Shown piece after piece: positions 4,107 through 6,098 of a stretch of DNA of 6,098 bases. Source of the DNA: an uncultured Bacilli bacterium (GTDB taxonomy: Bacteria > Bacillota_I > Bacilli_A > RF39 > UBA660). The notes below the pieces were generated by a model. That model had not been told where the DNA came from. It was given only the letters and a program-made list of their open reading frames with translations, and did not search any database. How positions within the stretch are numbered: position 1 is the stretch's first letter; the number at the start of each line of letters is the position of its first letter. The stretch covers positions 1-6,098 of the forward strand of contig CANRBD010000065.1 in the NCBI GenBank assembly GCA_947628765.1, given 5' to 3'. Made by a program: the position numbers and the translations under genes.

Positions 4107-4763
4107 ATGGAAATAGGTAAATATATTGATCATACAAATTTAAAAATGGACGCGACAAGTAAAGATATAGCTAAGCTATGTGAAGAAGCTATAGAGTATG
4201 GCTTTGAAACAGTTTGTGTGCATCCGCATTATGTTGGTTTAGCTAAAGATTTATTAAAAAATACTAATGTCGGTGTTTGTACGGTTGTTGGCTTTCCACT
4301 TGGAATGAATACCCCTAAAACCAAAGTTTTTGAAGCGATTGATGCGGTCGAAAATGGCGCTGATGAAATTGATATGGTAATAAATGTTGGAGCTTTAAAG
4401 GATAAAGATTATGATTATGTTAAAAGTGAAATTGAAGAAATAAGAGATAATATCGATGGAAAAACTTTAAAAGTAATCGTGGAAACCAGTTTACTTACTG
4501 AAAAAGAAATTATCAAAATGACACAAATATGTAATGAGACATTTGTTAATTTTATTAAAACTTCAACTGGTTTTGGTAAAAGAGGAGCCTCATTAGAAGA
4601 TGTTCAAATAATGAATAAACATAAAAATGATGTCTTAGAAATAAAAGCTGCCGGTGGTATTAAAACATATAAACAAATGGATGAACTTATTAAAGCCGGA
4701 GCTACGAGAATTGGAACTAGTAGTGGTGCTGAAATTGTAACTCATATGGAGAGTGATAAATAA
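4107..4763 (+). CDS. deoC: Deoxyribose-phosphate aldolase (DERA)
   Basis: This 218-residue class I aldolase is the length of the short bacterial DeoC type. It cleaves 2-deoxyribose 5-phosphate to glyceraldehyde 3-phosphate and acetaldehyde in deoxynucleoside catabolism, in the cytoplasm. Family segments are IDHTNLK (7-13), VCTVVGFPLGMN (57-68), EIDMVINVGALK (87-98) with the catalytic Asp at about 89, FIKTSTGFG (149-157) with the Schiff-base Lys at about 151, IKAAGGIKT (179-187) with the activating Lys at about 180, and the phosphate-binding GTSSG (203-207). All key residues are present. AAGGAGG (4094-4100) lies six bases before the ATG. It is the first gene behind a tyrosine-type T-box and overlaps tyrS, which is not its usual context (deo or nupC/pdp clusters). 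Its expression should therefore follow tRNA-Tyr charging and not deoxyribonucleosides. Confidence 0.96.
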   Translation: MEIGKYIDHTNLKMDATSKDIAKLCEEAIEYGFETVCVHPHYVGLAKDLLKNTNVGVCTVVGFPLGMNTPKTKVFEAIDAVENGADEIDMVINVGALKDKDYDYVKSEIEEIRDNIDGKTLKVIVETSLLTEKEIIKMTQICNETFVNFIKTSTGFGKRGASLEDVQIMNKHKNDVLEIKAAGGIKTYKQMDELIKAGATRIGTSSGAEIVTHMESDK

Positions 4764-5989
4764 TGAAATTATATGATGAATTAAAATGGCGTGGTCTTTT
4801 AAAAGATGAAGCCGGCGATGATTTAGAAGAAAAAATTAATAATGGGGGGATGACTTTTTATATTGGTACCGATCCGACAGCCGATAGCCTCCATTTAGGA
4901 CATCTTTCTAGTTTTTTAATCAGTAAAAGATTGGAAATGGGCGGACATCATCCAATTTTACTTATTGGAGGAGCTACAGGCAGAATTGGCGATCCTCGGC
5001 CAACTGAAGAAAGACAAATTAAATCTTATGAAGAGATTGAACATAACACTGAAAAAATTACTAAACAAGTTAAAGATTTATTCGGTTTTGAAGTCGTAAA
5101 TAATTATGACTGGTGTAAAGAAATAAACTTTATCGATTTTTTAAGAGATTATGGGAAATATTTTAGTGTTAATTACATGCTTGATAAAGATATAATTAAA
5201 AGAAGAATAGATACAGGCATTACTTATACCGAATTTTCTTATATGATTATGCAGGCTTTAGATTTCTTACATTTATATCAGACTAAAAACTGTATGATGC
5301 AATGTGCTGGCTCCGATCAATGGGGCAATATTACTGCCGGTATTGATTTAATTAGAAAAAAAGAAGGTCAGGAAGTATATGGCTTTACGATGCCATTAGT
5401 TACCGATAAGGCAGGTTTAAAATTCGGTAAATCAGAAGGTAATGCTTTATGGCTTGATAAAAATAAAACATCAGCTTATGAAATTTATCAGTATTTATTA
5501 AATAGTGAAGATGAAATGGTTATCGATTATTTAAAAATATTTACCTTTTTAACTCCAGAAGAAATTACTGAACTTGAAGCAAGACATAAAAAACATCCTG
5601 AGCAAAGAGAAGCGGCTAAAACTTTAGCTAAAGAAGTAGTTACGTTTTTACACGGTGAAAAAGAAGCTTTAAAAGCTAAAGAAATGAGTGAAGCTTTATT
5701 TAGTGGTCATGTTAAAAACTTAAGTAAAGTAGATATTGAAAATGTATTTAAAGGAGTACCTACTTTTGAGACTAAAGAAAACGTAAATATTTTAGATTTA
5801 TTAGTAGATAATCATATTACCACAAGCAAAAGAGAGGCTAGAGAATTTATAACGGCTGGTAGTATAACTATTAATGAAGAAAAAATTACCGATGAAAATT
5901 TCCTTGTTACTAGAGAAATAGCCATTGATAAAGAAATTTTAGTCTTAAGACGTGGTAAGAAAAAGTACTTTATTGGTAAATTTATTTAA
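4763..5989 (+). CDS. tyrS: Tyrosyl-tRNA synthetase
   Basis: This 408-residue class I synthetase, close to the usual 410-425, activates tyrosine with ATP and charges tRNA-Tyr. The Rossmann catalytic domain has YIGTDPTADSLHLGH (33-47) with the HIGH motif as HLGH (44-47), GATGRIGDP (70-78) with Asp77 for the tyrosine pocket, TEFSYMIMQALDF (156-168) with Tyr160, Gln164 and Asp167, GSDQWGNI (183-190) and the KMSKS loop as KFGKS (220-224). An alpha-helical anticodon-binding region follows, then an S4 domain (about 342-402, SKREAREFITAGSITINEE) ending in RRGKKKYF. All expected residues are present, so it should be functional. The ATG overlaps the deoC stop by one base (TAATG), and GGAGAG (4748-4753) inside deoC serves as its ribosome binding site, so translation is probably coupled. 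The Tyr T-box 0.9 kb upstream is its expected regulator. Confidence 0.97.
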   Translation: MKLYDELKWRGLLKDEAGDDLEEKINNGGMTFYIGTDPTADSLHLGHLSSFLISKRLEMGGHHPILLIGGATGRIGDPRPTEERQIKSYEEIEHNTEKITKQVKDLFGFEVVNNYDWCKEINFIDFLRDYGKYFSVNYMLDKDIIKRRIDTGITYTEFSYMIMQALDFLHLYQTKNCMMQCAGSDQWGNITAGIDLIRKKEGQEVYGFTMPLVTDKAGLKFGKSEGNALWLDKNKTSAYEIYQYLLNSEDEMVIDYLKIFTFLTPEEITELEARHKKHPEQREAAKTLAKEVVTFLHGEKEALKAKEMSEALFSGHVKNLSKVDIENVFKGVPTFETKENVNILDLLVDNHITTSKREAREFITAGSITINEEKITDENFLVTREIAIDKEILVLRRGKKKYFIGKFI

Positions 5990-6010
5990 CCACTTTAAAT
6001 AGTGGTTTTT
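5988..6010 (+). terminator. Intrinsic terminator after tyrS
   Basis: AACCACT (5988-5994) pairs with AGTGGTT (6001-6007) around a six-base loop, and the T run continues to 6010. The tyrS stop TAA (5987-5989) runs into the stem, as at infB. It closes the deoC-tyrS operon. Confidence 0.85.
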
Positions 6011-6057
6011 CTTTTAAAAATTTATAAATTAAAAAGTCAAGTGCAACAAAAGAATAA

Positions 6058-6098
6058 TCAAATATAATTCACTTTTTCTTGGATCTTATAAATTTTGT
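6058..6098 (-). CDS. Possible 3' end of a minus-strand gene (unconfirmed; perhaps IS30-like transposase)
   Basis: On the minus strand a frame is open from the right edge to TGA at 6060-6058 and ends KIYKIQEKVNYI. About ten bases beyond the stop comes GTTGCACTTGACTTTTTA (6042 to about 6025, read on the minus strand), which reminds me of the non-coding ends of some IS30-family elements in Bacillota. A second minus-strand frame also stays open to the edge for nine codons, so twelve codons prove nothing alone. The stretch between the tyrS terminator and here is otherwise plain AT-rich DNA. Confidence 0.2.
   Translation of the reverse strand, partial: KIYKIQEKVNYI

Overview
The window is AT-rich DNA with standard-code genes: TGG encodes Trp, and TGA does not appear inside the genes read here. 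Shine-Dalgarno sites are strong (AAGGAGG type), promoters are sigma-A-like, and there is a T-box leader. This points to a low-GC Bacillota organism, possibly a small-genome gut Bacilli lineage (Erysipelotrichia or RF39-like). The clade is inference; the Bacillota assignment is well supported.

Layout from left to right. Positions 1-806 hold the 3' part of infB, which ends in an intrinsic terminator that includes the stop codon. Positions 834-1807 form a separate transcription unit: a promoter, three tandem small two-helix membrane proteins that look like paralogues, and a terminator that again overlaps the last codons. A convergent gene at 1865-2218 (minus) encodes a three-helix membrane protein with its own promoter. 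Between them, 1828-1852 resembles one end of an IS3-family element. Positions 2219-2598 have no large gene. They hold a divergent promoter pair, a ten-codon ORF with a near-perfect ribosome binding site, a repeat-containing stretch that folds into consecutive hairpins (a candidate structured RNA or attenuator), and a promoter for rbfA. The usual infB-rbfA neighbourhood is therefore split by about 1.8 kb of accessory DNA.

After rbfA (2599-2940), a consensus promoter drives a type IV pilin-like protein (3013-3372) followed by a GtrA-family membrane protein (3385-3816). A strong promoter then starts a T-box leader (about 3885-4106) whose likely specifier codon is UAC (Tyr). It controls deoC (4107-4763) and tyrS (4763-5989), which overlap by one base. 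Placing deoxyribose-phosphate aldolase between a tyrosine T-box and tyrS is the most unusual regulatory arrangement here. The T-box expression platform lacks a strong terminator and can instead pair with the deoC Shine-Dalgarno. The operon ends in a terminator at 5988-6010, and the right edge may hold the 3' end of another minus-strand gene, possibly IS30-like.

Functionally the window combines translation genes (infB, rbfA, tyrS), a nucleoside catabolic enzyme (deoC), and a set of small membrane or surface proteins of unknown role. The best candidates for something undescribed are the three-paralogue membrane cassette, the 2342-2510 RNA with its leader peptide, and the deoC-tyrS T-box operon.
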